From Glandiceps talaboti (taxonomy: Eukaryota > Hemichordata > Enteropneusta > Spengelidae): a stretch of DNA of 60,000 nt. Both the position numbers and the translations under genes were made by a program. Location of the stretch: NCBI RefSeq assembly GCF_964340395.1, contig NC_135556.1:22707723-22767722 (forward strand), read 5' to 3'. Shown one piece after another: positions 1-18,920 of the stretch; positions within the stretch are counted from its first letter, which is position 1; each line of letters starts with the position of its first letter. The notes beneath the pieces are model-generated. The model worked only from the letters and a program-made list of their open reading frames with translations, was not told where the DNA came from and searched no databases.

Positions 1-586
1 GTAACAATAAAGACATATATAGTACCAATGACACGGGTGACAGTGTGACACAGACAGCAATGTTATTGAAAATTTGATGGTGACACTGGTGACACAGACA
101 GTTTTCAGCAAGTGAAAGAGAATCACATAATGACAGAGACGGTAATAAACCTTCAGCTGCATGTACTCGAGATATGTATTCTGGCTAACCAGGGATGATA
201 TTTCTTCCGCGACACTGCAGTGTGTCTTGGACGGTGCTGTATGAAAAAGAGGAGGCTTTGGTTTACAATGATTGAGATTCAGCTTTGCTGAGAAGTGCTA
301 TTTTAATATTTCATTTCCAATAAAAATGTATTGTCATAAATGAGCCGACTGCTTTTTAATGCCTCCTACCCTAAAGAAACATGAATATTTGGGATGACCC
401 CTATTTTTCCATTGGGAAATTTGATAGCCCGACTGAAAATCCCCTGGCCCCACAGGAAGTTAAAAGTGTACACTTCCTTACTACATATATGGCCACACTC
501 TTTCCTCTTTGACAAGGTCGCAAAACTAAAGGACAGTATATGTGGTAAGTTTGAATGAACTGGTTTGTAGAGATGTTGCTGGTCAC

Positions 587-589
<3 letters not shown>

Positions 590-623
<34 letters not shown>
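590..623. repeat. (CA)n microsatellite next to the copy B deletion point
   Basis: Pure CA tract in unit A. The unit B counterpart (about 12,770-12,796) is where the deletion of exons 3-4 starts. Confidence 0.9.
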
Positions 624-625
<2 letters not shown>

Positions 626-705
626 CACGGACAGCACCCTTTTCAATAGCCCCCCCCCTCGACTTTGTCCATTGGGGCTGAAATACAGCAATATTTCATC
701 AACAG

Positions 706-6389
<5,684 letters not shown>

Positions 6390-6932
6390 CAAGGATGCCA
6401 ATTTCGAATTTACGAGTGTGTGTCTACCTTGCTATCTCTTTATAGGTTAAAATGTAGACAATATAGCTATCTCATAATGTACTGAGATCAAAGTTAGGGT
6501 ATTGAAGACAATATTCTAGTACTCCATGGCGTTTAATGTGTATGGTTTGAAATTTTATGCCACTAAGTGGCCTCCTGCTTAATGTGTGATTTACATAATT
6601 AATAATTTTCTGTAATTACGCAATATCTTTAGTATGCACGCTTCGAATTTCATAGTTTGGATAATAAAATAAGTCATTGTAAAATCTGACAATCCTCATT
6701 ATTTAAATGTCTATTTAAAATGTGACCTTTCCCAAGAACTGAGTCAGTTCCAGCATGTCTACTGAAGCAGTCGTAGCTGTGTTATAATTCGGAGTCAGTT
6801 CAAGTACAAAATGATTTACAGGTAACATATGTTGATGTGTGCCACGACTAAATACATATTCAGAACTATAAAGTTCAAGGCTAAATAAACGAATAATTAT
6901 CCCTATATATCAGTATTTTGAGATATCCAGTC

Positions 6933-7000
6933 ATGAGAGGAACATGTATTTTTACCCTGGGACATTTGCTGTACTTAGGGAGTTTTTACGGCCGGGGGTG
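6933..7000 (+). pseudogene. Decayed second copy of METTL24-like exon 1 (unit A)
   Basis: ATG AGA GGA ACA TGT ATT TTT matches the real exon 1 at 8658 (ATG AGA CGA ACA AGT ATT TTT), and about 100 bases of upstream sequence are also similar (GTGCCACGACTA, CAGAACTA, TTCAAGGCT, TATCAGTAT). The hydrophobic reading is lost after about 12 codons, no matching donor site is present, and a fragment of the GTGACC repeat family follows. It looks like a remnant of an older local duplication of the promoter/exon 1 region. Confidence 0.6.
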
Positions 7001-7464
7001 GGCCAGTGACTTTTTGTTCATGTTGTACTTAAAAAAATAGTGACTCTCCCTGGAATTCATCCACAAAACAATACAACCCCCCCCCCTCTGACAAATAAAA
7101 ACACAATGACCCCATCTGTTGACAAGAAACACTCTTTTTGTTCTTGCAAAAGACACTCTATTCTCAAAGCATAATACCGCACACTGCATAGTTAATTTTA
7201 CATGTTACATTTTCAGTAATTTCAAGTGTATCTGGTTCACTCAAGGATAGACTACTGGGAAAGCCTAAACAAATCAGCCGTGAAATGATAGTGTGCAGTT
7301 TAATTTAACCCTTTCATGTAGTGCCAAACCTGAATGGAAATCTGTAATATAATGGATGTTTTGTGTCTTTGCCTGTGTGTAAAATCTTCGGAAGTAATTC
7401 CTACCACAACATTGTTAAAAACAGGTATGATGTAGTTTATGTACTCAATTTATGTACTCAATTT

Positions 7465-7468
7465 ATGT

Positions 7469-7511
<43 letters not shown>

Positions 7512-7647
7512 CAATCAATAAATCAATAAATCATTCATCCATTGAATCAACCATTCATTTATTCATTCATTCATTCATTCATTCATTCATTCATTCATTT
7601 AACCAACCAACCAACCAACCAACCAACCAGTGAATTTATGAAATGCC

Positions 7648-7734
<87 letters not shown>

Positions 7735-7852
7735 CATCTTAACAGTAACGTATATTGTATTGTATTGTATTGTATTGTATTGTATTGTATTGTATTGTAT
7801 TGTACTGTAATGTATTGCATTGTATTGTATCGTATTGTATTGCTTTATTTCC
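7465..7852. repeat. Compound microsatellite: (ATCA)n-(ATTC)n-(AACC)n-(TA)n-(TTGTA)n
   Basis: Five different simple repeats follow each other within about 390 bp. The same compound block occurs at about 18,565-18,920 with different repeat numbers. Confidence 0.88.
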
Positions 7853-8924
7853 ACTAATGTATGAAATTCAATAATAAATGTACACTTACAGACATTAAAG
7901 TTACAATAGTGAAGGACATGACAAATAGCTCTAACAGAGCTAATGAGACGTCTTGCCCTGCCACTTGATTAAACATTATCTCAATACAGTTTTAAGTGAA
8001 CAATATCGCACTCAGCAAGAATGTACTGAAAAACTTATAAATCTGAACATCATTCGTATAACAATCGGAAAATTGATACATGTATTTAGAATAAGCTATG
8101 TAAAAATAAAATAATTTATGCGAACATGTAATTTAGTAATTTTATTTTGAAAACAACTCTGGAACCACTGTTTTTTTCGATCTGCTGGTAGGGAGTTCCA
8201 AGCAAAGTAAGGCACCATTATAATTAAAAGTATGTTATCGCATGAACTACTTGGGAGGCGATTAGTAACTGGGAAAAATAATTTTTTTTAACAGTTGACC
8301 ATATTTTCCTTCCCAAAATGTGAAATGAATATTAAACAAATTCAAAATATTTAGAGAATATGAGACAAAAAAATCACACAAGGGACTGGTGCCAGTGCAG
8401 TTGTATGTACAGTGACAAGTAACGTGACATGGAGCGTTCTAAAAATAACACGTGAGTAAATTCTGACCGTATGCGGGTATGCAAATATGATCGAATGTCT
8501 GTAACTAGGTGACGTGTGCCACGACGACTACTACTACCATACACATTCAGAACTACATTGCAGTTCAAGGCTTTGGATAAGCGAATTATCTATCTATCTA
8601 TCTATCTATCTATCAGTATCGTGAGTTAATCTTGAAGGTTGTTTTAAGTATCCAGCGATGAGACGAACAAGTATTTTTGCTCTATGGACATTTGCTATAA
8701 TAAGCTTCGTAACTAATGTCTTTCTATTTTATTTTCAAACAGGTAAGAACTTAAAACTTTACATTTTCATTAGAAGCCGGCCGTCGGCGATAACAGGCGG
8801 CTGTAATGTAATAGCAGTTTCGTCGGATGGGATTTGAGGGGGGGGGGGGGGGGGAGTGTTTTCAAAGTCAATATTTGAAAGGTGTGAAAATTGAAATTTG
8901 TTAAACATGGCGGAAATGGTAAAT

Positions 8925-9160
8925 GCCCCAGGCACATGTTTCCCGAGATATGTGTCAGAATATAATCAAATATCGATAACATGAAATGTTAGTTTTGGCC
9001 GATAATATGTTCAAGGTGTAAAATAACATGAGTTACTAGGTTACCGCGAAACTCGTGTTATTTGACCCCTTGAACATATCAAATAATCAACCAAATATGT
9101 CACCATTATCCTTTATTCTGAAACATATATCGGGAAACAAGTGTGTGTGGTAAACACCCC
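8925..9160. repeat. Imperfect fold-back element in intron 1 of copy B
   Basis: Two arms pair around a centre near 9042. ATATGTTCAAGGTGTAAAAT (9005-) pairs with the complement of the block ending at 9079, and CACATGTTTCCCGAGATATG near 8933 pairs with the complement of the block near 9122-9151. It is probably a decayed MITE. The unit B counterpart is at about 19,995-20,230 in intron 1 of copy C. Confidence 0.5.
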
Positions 9161-10035
9161 CTCACATGTTAGTCTGACAAGCATAGCTAGCTGTCTTTGG
9201 CGCCAGAAACACGATACAATATAATTGTACCCGTACGCATGAAAAACCATGCCACAGACAAGTACAAACGTAACTTTACAGCTTGCAATGCGTGGTCAGG
9301 GACCAACACTTTCATATTGGCATAATCACTTTTGTAAGCGGCGAGCCTAATTCGTTATATATGACGTATTGACCTAATACATATTATCTCCTAACAACTA
9401 AACAACTTTACATGGTTTATTGCGTCTGCGAAAAACCACAACTCTCACTAAACGATCGAAGTAGATCACAAACTAAGCGGCCACTACATCCTACAAAAAG
9501 AGGACTACTGTCAACCAAGAAACAAAGTGTTCACTGAAATAAAAAAAATAAAATTTTAGTAGTATTAAAGGCCTAAAAAAACTTGTTTGGTTCCGGGTAG
9601 CCGACCTCACCAAGCTTTTCACTGCCGCCCCTAAACGTAATTCTTTTTATATATCGAGAAAACAATAATAAATCGCAAATATTGTGAAAAAGATATTGAT
9701 TATTTCCCAACTACTAACATCAGAGTGAATTTGTGTGAAAAGTCTCACGAGAAATAGTGGATGCGGAAACTGACATCAATATAATAAAAAACAAACAAAA
9801 TAAACCTGTTCTTCCAATCTGTAATTATGGCTAAGAAGAAATAAACAACACAAAGACCATTTGGAAAACAATGGAAAACCTGAACTAGACACTCACACAG
9901 AAAAAATATAACAATAAAATAAAAAAATCTACCTACCCCATTTATTCTAAAATTGAGCGTAATCGGAAACACACAATGTTTTTATTAGGCCAGAAAAAGA
10001 ACGTTGAACGAGGAAAATAAAGCTAAGGGAGCCCC

Positions 10036-10725
10036 CAGTAATTACAAGGGGGATCAAGCTTGGTCTGTGGTATAAAACGTGACCCTCCCCCTAGTCAGTT
10101 GTGCTAAAAAGTGACCCTCCCCCAATTTCCTTTCTCTAAAATATGACCCTCCCTGTTCAAATATTTCAATGAAAAAAAAGTTAACTGCCTCCCTGTAGAG
10201 TAGTTGCTAGAGCCCACGAGTAGTAGTCAGGAAGTCCTAGGTTTGGGTCCCACCAGACGGAATTTTTAAGCATGTATTAAATATCCCGCCACATTGATAG
10301 ATTTTACAAGCATTTGTTGTTTCCCACCATTACACCACAGTGAGCTTGTGCTTGTATTGGCTGAGCGGCAGGCCAGAACTGCCATAGACAAGATGACAAC
10401 GCACAACTGACAACCTCAGACCGAGGTCAACATCTCCACTCCACTACATCTTGTCACGTTGTTCACACCACAACTAACAGTTTATTCACTGCATTTTACA
10501 TATGCTGTGATATTACCTTACAATGGTGGCAGTGGTGGTACGTATGTGATAGCAGTAGGATTTGGAACTTTTGACAGCGGTGGGTTCATGCCAAAATCAT
10601 AAAATAATGCAAAGTTAGATAAAAAATGAGTCAAAGTAAAATGTGACCTTTCCCTAATTTCTTTTTTCTAAAATATGGCCCTTCCCCGTGAACCGATTTG
10701 GAAAAAGTGACCACCCCTAATTCCC
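10036..10725 (+). repeat. GTGACCCTCC-type TIR element with tRNA-like insert (unit A, intron 1 of copy B)
   Basis: Starts CAGTAATTACAAGGGGG and carries AACGTGACCCTCC and AAAAGTGACCCTCC. Around 10,195-10,265 there is a tRNA-like block (TAGAGTAGTTGCTAGAG, then GGTTTGGGTCCCACC resembling an RNA polymerase III B box), suggesting a SINE-type head inside a non-autonomous element. Its right end is truncated relative to unit B. Confidence 0.55.
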
Positions 10726-11640
10726 AACAGCACAATATACCAAAACAGACAAAGTCTCCTAGATCAGAGACACCAACACATCGAGAATTAATGCGATACA
10801 TATAATGCAAGACGAAGAAACCAAAATGCATACATTAAATATAGAAACAAATCAAAATGGATTCCGTAGACAACCAGTAACGCAAACTAGATTTCTATTA
10901 AAAGGCGACAATAGACAACATATCGCATGCCCAGAGAATAGCCATTGCATTGCAATGTTAGAATACAATATCCAGATCACCATCAAGACTGGTTTGGCAA
11001 AGGTCTGTGTGGTAATCATAAATACAAGCAATTTACATTACTGAATGTGAACGACAATTAACCATTGAAATGCATGGAAGGTATTACACCAAATTAATAA
11101 CAAACGATACACAACAATTGGAGAGATTCAGAAAGTTATTCATCAAATGTATGACGACGAACACACTGACTATGATATACTCTTTTATCGCGATTCCTCA
11201 ATCATAAAAATTCGTACACCACAATGGTATTAACTATCAAAAATACACAAAGACCCACCAGTGGTGGTCCACCTGAAACTAAATGTGTGGGTCGTCCCAT
11301 CATTAGTGGGCACTCAAGCCCTACTAATCACATATCACCATACCTGGACTACTTAACCAAACCACATACGTAAAAGATACAGCGGACTTTATCAACAAAA
11401 TCCAAACTGTAAAAATACAAAAAAACCCCGCAATACTTGTCACTCTAGGCGTAGTGTCGATATACACTAAAGTGATTCACATAGAGGCAATTGATCTTGT
11501 CGGGAAAGTATTAAACTCAGAATCGTATTTTTTCCGAATGTTTGAATACAATGCGTACTATTTACAAACAGACTTTTAAAAAAGGTTAGAAAACAAACGC
11601 AGAATCATGGTCGTTTTCTTCATCATTTCCACGAGGCACT
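10726..11640 (+). mobile_element. Penelope-like element reverse-transcriptase relic (unit A)
   Basis: Reading across frames shows short blocks typical of Penelope-like RT in the right order: KIHKDPP, RPIISG-like (CGTCCCATCATTAGTGGG), SPTNHIS, YVKDTADFINK, LVTLGVVSIYT and YYLQT. Stops and frameshifts interrupt it, and the catalytic aspartate of the TLDVxSLYT block appears as glycine. It is dead. It lies in intron 1 of copy B. Confidence 0.65.
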
Positions 11641-12765
11641 ATATATAATTTGTATAAACTGCTTATGTAAAGTTGGGTGATACATGTGGGTACGGGAGTC
11701 ACTTAATTCGATGCACAATTCCAAAGGAGGGTAAAAAGCTCAACACAAGGCATTTTATTTTTGAAATACAGTGTAATTGAATTGAAGCGGTTATGGTATT
11801 ACAAAGTATGACAAGTAATAGGCTGTTATGTCTCTCCTTTCGTACAGATGAGCTAACTGACCTCAAGAGACTATTGCAGGACACAATTCAGGCGGAGGCA
11901 CTTTGTCAGCAGACTCTTAACAGCATCGTCATTGTGAGTAGCAAGTCTGCTTTCGTTATGGTAATAGAAAGAACTCATTAGCTTTGGTAAACACCCAACA
12001 AACACTAATTAGTCCTTTTCTTAAGTGATGATTTTTAGTAATCGGGTTACATTTAAAGAATGCATGCTTCTTCAAATTCATAATTTGGTACATGTGTTAA
12101 CCATAACAAAGCTCACATGTCCACTAAAGTTTGTTGATGTAGTTTTTAGTTTTAATGAATCATTAGATTAGTCTATCAGGTAACAATAAAGACATATATA
12201 GTACCAATGACACGGGTGACAGTGTGACACAGACAGCAATGTTATTGAAAATTTGATGGTGACACTGGTGACACAGACAGTTTTCAGCAAGTGAAAGTGA
12301 ATCACATAATGACAGAGACGGTAATAAACCTTCAGCTGCATGTACTCGAGATATGTATTCTGGCTAACCAGGGATGATATTTCTTCCGCGACACTGCAGT
12401 GTGTCTTGGACGGTGCTGTATGAAAAAGAGGAGGCTTTGGTTTACAATGATTGAGATTCAGCTTTGCTGAGAAGTGCTATTTTAATATTTCATTTCCAAT
12501 AAAAAAGTATTGTCATAAATGAGCCGACTGCTTTTTAATGCCTCCTACCCTAAAGAAACATGAATATTTGGGATGACCCCTATTTTTCCATTGGGAAATT
12601 TGATAGCCCGACTGAAAATCCCCTGGCCCCACAGGAAGTTAAAAGTGTACACTTCCTTACTACATATATGGCCACACTCTTTCCTCTTTGACAAGGTCGC
12701 AAAACTAAAGGACAGTATATGTGGTAAGTTTGAATGAACTGGTTTGTAGAGATGTTGCTGGTCAC

Positions 12766-12798
<33 letters not shown>

Positions 12799-12917
12799 CA
12801 CATGCACTTAATCTAATGGTAACCGTTCATATTATGCAGATTTATGCAAATCAAAATCAAAATAACGTGAAATCGAGTGAAATCATCCCTTAATAATTTC
12901 AGGTGTCTAGAGAGCCT

Positions 12918-13665
12918 ACAGTAACTACAAGGGGGAGGGTCAGGGGCTGTTGCCTAAAACACGACACCCCCCTGTTTTCATTGTGCTAAAAAGTGACCCT
13001 CGATTTCCTGTTTCTAAAACATCACCCTACAATTAAAAGATTTCAAAAAACATTGTTTAAATGTCAGACATGGAAAAGGACACTAGTCTCAGAATCAATT
13101 GTTTACAGGACTTAATCCCACCGCTGCCACCACTTTGAAAGTTTTAAAGATATTGATTATTTCCCAACTACTAACATCAGAGTGAATTTGTGTGAAATGG
13201 GCGCAGCATTATTCAATATCTGTGTTAGAGTTTGAAGGCCAGAAAGTCAACTCGTAAACACTAGATGAGAACACTCCCTATATTGTCAAGACCGTAATCA
13301 ACATCTTCACAATATTATCCCCGATATCTTACCCAACTGTTCCCTTTTTACTCCCGTGGGACCCACTGTGACGTCTCTCCACACATCACAACTGACAATT
13401 AAATCACTACAAGGTTGTCAGCAGCGATTTGATTGACATGGTTTGATATTACGGTACCTGTACCTAACTCTAACCCTAACTCTAACCCCATCCCTAACCA
13501 CTGTGGCAGCAATGGGATGCCAAATTCCCAAAAAATGCAAAATTAAAGAATGAGTCAAAGTAAAATGTGACTCTCCCCTTATCCCATTTTCTAAATTTTC
13601 TATGGCCCTCCCTGACAACCAATATTTACAAAGTTACCCCCCTCCCTAATCCCCCCGCCCCCGCC
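12918..13665 (+). repeat. GTGACCCTCC-type element in copy B, intron upstream of exon 5
   Basis: Same element as 1841-2590, nearly identical. Here it lies only about 120 bp right of the deletion junction that removed exons 3-4. Confidence 0.62.
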
Positions 13666-14292
13666 ACCACCACCACCACCACCATCATCATACTCATTAT
13701 TGTCATTATCATCATCATAGTCTGTATTATGATTGTTAAAACAATCTAAATGGTACGTAAAGTATTGGTGGCAGATCGTTGATACTATCCTAGTATTTAT
13801 ATTCACTTCTCATTGCAGAATTGGTAATGATTGGACATTTGACGATGCAATGGAGAAGTATGGATGTGATGTGTATTCATTTGATCCAACGTATGTATCT
13901 GAAAATCATTATATTTGTTAACTAGCCAGACCTGCATTTAAGCAGTGACTTTTCCATTGATATCCAAACCATCATTATAAGCAAAGTATCCCTTATATGG
14001 ATGAAAAGTTGACAATTTCATTGTCAGGTTACTTGATCACATCATTGTCTTTCTTCAAGTTTGCATACAATGAACGTAGTATTGGGGCACAAGCTGAGTG
14101 AATACATTTTTAGCATATTGTCTTAGCTGCACAAAGGGTATTCGCAGCACTCTACTTACTGAGGCACACTTACCCATCACTCACATGTCACCATGGCCTT
14201 ATGCGGTTGACTGAACTCAAACAGGGTATATTATGATATTATGATATAACTTGTAAACAATCCAATGCTGTAATTATATATACATATATATG

Positions 14293-14372
<80 letters not shown>

Positions 14373-15554
14373 CGAAAATCCCTGCTATTCAATCATCTGT
14401 TCTAACAGTACTTTTACTAGAAAAGTTTTATGTAAGTCTTTTCACTTGAGTTAGCAACAGACTGATAGACTTTCGACTCAGCTTGTGCTACCTTATATAC
14501 ATTCACTATTCTGTGACATGTTTTGTAACTGTATTACGTGAAATGCATATTAAAATAAAACTACAACAAATTAACATATTTGAACATTACCAGATGTAAA
14601 CTGAATGCCTTCCATAAGGGCAAAGAACATGCGTTTTGATTGTTGTTCACATTGACATTACATGCATCATCAGAATGCGAAATTCTGAGCTACCATCCAA
14701 GGTTATATCTTTTTAATTAGTAACTATGCAAATGACCTATCACCATACTTTATTATAAAACTACATGAACGGTTGTATAGGACACTTACAGCTTATTATT
14801 AATGTATGTATAAAAAAAGTATATTATATGAAATTTTGACATTGATTCTACAGATATTGCCAAATATGAAAAACTATTTATTATGCAAATAACTAATTTA
14901 AATCAAAAGCCACAACAACATGATTTATCTGACCCATGTGCTTTTTTATCATCAATGTACATATAAAGTATTTGATATTTGAAGTAGCAATATTGCCTTA
15001 CTATCAAAATTTGTTCTTGTGAAAAATATTTGTTTAATTGTAGTATTAACAAGCCAAGCTATCAACGTTCTGCAAAAAGTTGGTTTTATAATTATGGCCT
15101 ATACAACTTGAATACAAACAGTTACACTGGCAACGGAACACATAAGCCATGGAAGATGAGAACTTTCGGGAGACTGATGGAAGAATTCAAACATGTGAGT
15201 GTTGTCTGTTGCTTCTTCTCATTAAGTAAAATGTTTTGAGACAGTGGTTTTTGGATGATTTTGATTTACAAAATAATTTGTACCACAAAATGTTATACTA
15301 ATGCAGTCGACTTGATTTGCAAAGTGAGTCATATGAATATGGTGTCCTAATATTAATTTGCAGAAATTGGAATGGTATGAATCGTAAGGGACTTTGAAAT
15401 GGGGGGGGGGGGGGTACTATTGTCGTGAAATGCACATGGCTGTCGATACTATAAGTAATACAAGTCAATTTTATGACATTATAAACCAAATTTTGATATT
15501 TTGTTTATGCAGTGATTAAACAATTTCAAATATTACATTGCAATTCGCTCATTG

Positions 15555-15588
15555 TTACCTCCCGTAAGGGGAGGTTATGTGATGCTTA

Positions 15589-15660
<72 letters not shown>

Positions 15661-16110
15661 TGTATGTATGTATGTATGTATGTATGTATGTATGTATGTA
15701 TGTGTGTCTATCTCTGTGGACACGATATCTAAAAAAATGTGGCATCAATTCTAATGAAACTTGCTCCACATCTTCCATATGCTAATCAGAAAAACTGATA
15801 TGGTATATAGTGTATAGTTTGTTGATGTAGCACATAACTTTAATGAATAATTTGAATAATTAATTATTTGTAGTAATAAGGCTATATCTTAAGAATGCAC
15901 ACTTCACATTCCACAACATTTGGTATATCAACCATAATAAGCACGCATATCCTAAATAGCTAGTTGACATAGTTTTTACTTTTAATGAATAATTTGCATA
16001 ATTAATTATTTCTGTAATTAAGCCGGATCTACAGAATGCACACGTCAAATATCCCACCATTTGGTACATACATCAAACCTAATAAGCGCACTAGTCCTAT
16101 TAAGTTTCTT
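15555..16110 (+). mobile_element. HINE/pearl-like element (unit B)
   Basis: Same insertion as 4440-4996, with a shorter (TGTC)n and similar (TGTA)n tract. Confidence 0.6.
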
Positions 16111-17041
16111 GGCATAGTATTATTTTTAATGGACGGGTTTCAGTTTCCTTGTGAATGCTCACTTTATCAAAGTTAGAGGGGAAAGATTACTACCACAGTG
16201 GATATTTCGACATCCAAGTCATCAGTCTTTTGTAAAGCTTTAGAGATGTTATGTAACCTGGCAACATTTAATTTGGCTATGACGCATTGGTATTGAGGAA
16301 GGAAGCTGCCTCAGGGATCTGTAACAGCTAAGTTTTCATTTGAGGGCTATAATTAATGATTTTTCGTTATTAATCTATAGCTTAAGAATGCACACTTTAA
16401 ATTCTAGATAATTTGGCACATACATCAACCTTGACAAAGCACACATATCCTACAAAGCCTGTTTGTAAAGTTTTTAGTTTTAATGAGTAATTTGCATATT
16501 TAATGATTTTCGGTAATTAGGTGATATTAAGACTGCAAAGTTCAAATGTCATTTAGCTTAGTACATACATCAACCATCACAAATCACATGTTTGGTCTAT
16601 TCTTTTGTGTACTTTTTCATTGTGATGTTTAATTTGTATAAATAACTATTGTTGATAATTAGTAATGTAGTATATGCATTTTTAGTAAAGATGTGCATGT
16701 CATGTGTCCTTTAAAGCTTAGTTATAATCTTAATGGTTAATTTGTATAATTAATTATTTTTTCGATAATTAGGCAATAATAACTATGCAGGCTCCAAAAG
16801 TCATATAGTTTCATATAATTACTTTTCCAATTAAGGGGTACATCATGTATAATACCTATAGTTCAGCTTTTGCATTCCAACAATATATAGGACCGAAAAT
16901 ATATTGTTTTGCCCTTAACAATGATTTTGCCCTTATGGGATGTATTCAGTTTAAATCTCGTACATTATAATATAGAAATGTGTTATATCAGAAAATGAAT
17001 TCGGAGCTACCGTGCATAGTATATTGGTAAATTTCATTCAT

Positions 17042-17072
<31 letters not shown>

Positions 17073-18044
17073 GTCAAAAATCAAAACATAATTAAATGTT
17101 GTGTTTTATTCAAATTTTAATAAGGGACAGAATACAATGATCTTGTTTGTTTCTTACTTGTATAAATGCTTAAATCGATAAGACAATTTTTGCATTCTTC
17201 GCAGGACCGAATTGATATTTTAAAAATAGATATTGAAGGTAGTGAATGGAAATCACTGGACCAGATGCTTACTAGTGGTACCCTACAACATCATGTGAAA
17301 CAACTTGTGTTAGAAATACACATCTGGAACTTCAAAACACCTGTCCATGATGATATCAAGAGACGATATAGAATGTTGCAGTGGATTGAAGAATCGGGCT
17401 TTAAACTTTGGAATTGGCATTTGAATTCACTGGCCTTTAAGATTGGTTCGGCAGGACAACCATGCTGCTTTGAGCTATCTTGGATCAATACAAAGCTGTG
17501 ACAAGGATGCCAATTTCGAATTTACGAGTGTGTGTCTACCTTGCTATCTCTTTATAGGTTAAAATGTAGACAATATAGCTATCTCATAATGTACTGAGAT
17601 CAAAGTTAGGGTATTGAAGACAATATTCTAGTACTCCATGGCGTTTAATGTGTATGGTTTGAAATTTTATGCCACTAAGTGGCCTCCTGCTTAATGTGTG
17701 ATTTACATAATTAATAATTTTCTGTAATTACGCAATATCTTTAGTATGCACGCTTCGAATTTCATAGTTTGGATAATAAAATAAGTCATTGTAAAATCTG
17801 ACAATCCTCATTATTTAAATGTCTATTTAAAATGTGACCTTTCCCAAGAACTGAGTCAGTTCCAGCATGTCTACTGAAGCAGTCGTAGCTGTGTTGTAAT
17901 TCGGAGTCAGTTCAAGTACAAAATGATTTACAGGTAACAGATGTTGATGTGTGCCACGACTAAATACATATTCAGAACTATAAAGTTCAAGGCTAAATAA
18001 ACGAATAATTATCCCTATATATCAGTATTTTGAGATATCCAGTC

Positions 18045-18112
18045 ATGAGAGGAACATGTATTTTTACCCTGGGACATTTGCTGTACTTAGGGAGTTTTTA
18101 CGGCCGGGGGTG
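18045..18112 (+). pseudogene. Decayed second copy of METTL24-like exon 1 (unit B)
   Basis: Counterpart of the relic at 6933 in the second duplication unit, with the same loss of the membrane-anchor reading. It therefore existed before the A/B duplication. Confidence 0.58.
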
Positions 18113-18564
18113 GGCCAGTGACTTTTTGTTCATGTTGTACTTAAAAAAATAGTGACTCTCCCTGGAATTCATCCACAAAACAATACAACCCCCCCCTCTG
18201 ACAAATAAAAACACACAATGACCCCATCTGTTGATAAGAAACACTCTTTTTGTTCTTGCAAAAGACACTCTATTCTCAAAGCATAATACCGCACACTGCA
18301 TAGTTAATTTTACATGTTACATTTTCAGTAATTTCAAGTGTATCTGGTTCACTCAAGGATAGACTACTGGGAAAGCCTAAACAAATCAGCCGTGAAATGA
18401 TAGTGTGCAGTTTAATTTAACCCTTTCATGTAGTGCCAAACCTGAATGGAAATCTGTAATATAATGGATGTTTTGTGTCTTTGCCTGTGTGTAAAATCTT
18501 CGGAAGTAATTCCTACCACAACATTGTTAAAAACAGGTATGATGTAGTTTATGTACTCAATTTA

Positions 18565-18567
18565 TGT

Positions 18568-18638
<71 letters not shown>

Positions 18639-18770
18639 CAATCAATAAATCAATCAATCATTCATCCATTGAATCAACCATTCATTTATTCATTCATTCA
18701 TTCATTCATTCATTCATTTAACCAACCAACCAACCAACCAACCAACCAATCAGTGAATTTATGAAATGCC

Positions 18771-18826
<56 letters not shown>

Positions 18827-18920
18827 CTTAACAGTAACGTATATTGTATTGTATTGTATTGTATTGTATTGTATTGTACTGTAATGTATTGCATTGTATT
18901 GTATCGTATTGTATTGCTTT
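18565..18920. repeat. Compound microsatellite, unit B copy
   Basis: Counterpart of 7465-7852. The ATCA part is longer, and the TA and TTGTA parts are shorter. Confidence 0.88.

Larger units (their letters stand above)
8658..17501 (+). pseudogene. METTL24-like: METTL24-like copy B, exons 3-4 deleted
   Basis: Exons present are 8658-8742 (ATG, MRRTS then a ~22-residue membrane anchor), 11848-11933, 13819-13890, 15044-15194 and 17205-17501. The two exons between 11933 and 13819 (linker exon and the exon with DGGWEIC and the start of the SAM loop) are missing because the DNA matching 634-1729 is deleted. Exon 2 ends in phase 0 and exon 5 starts in phase 2, so joining them reads a stop codon within three codons. 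The remaining exons are intact and almost identical to copy A (two amino-acid changes in exon 7), which points to a recent loss. Alternatively, its exons 1-2 could be spliced to exons 3-7 of copy C, which keeps frame. Transcript data would settle that. Confidence 0.78.

Noticed and set aside
7465-7735. CRISPR-like direct repeat array
   Set aside because: The repeats are plain tetranucleotide and dinucleotide microsatellites without spacers, in an animal genome.
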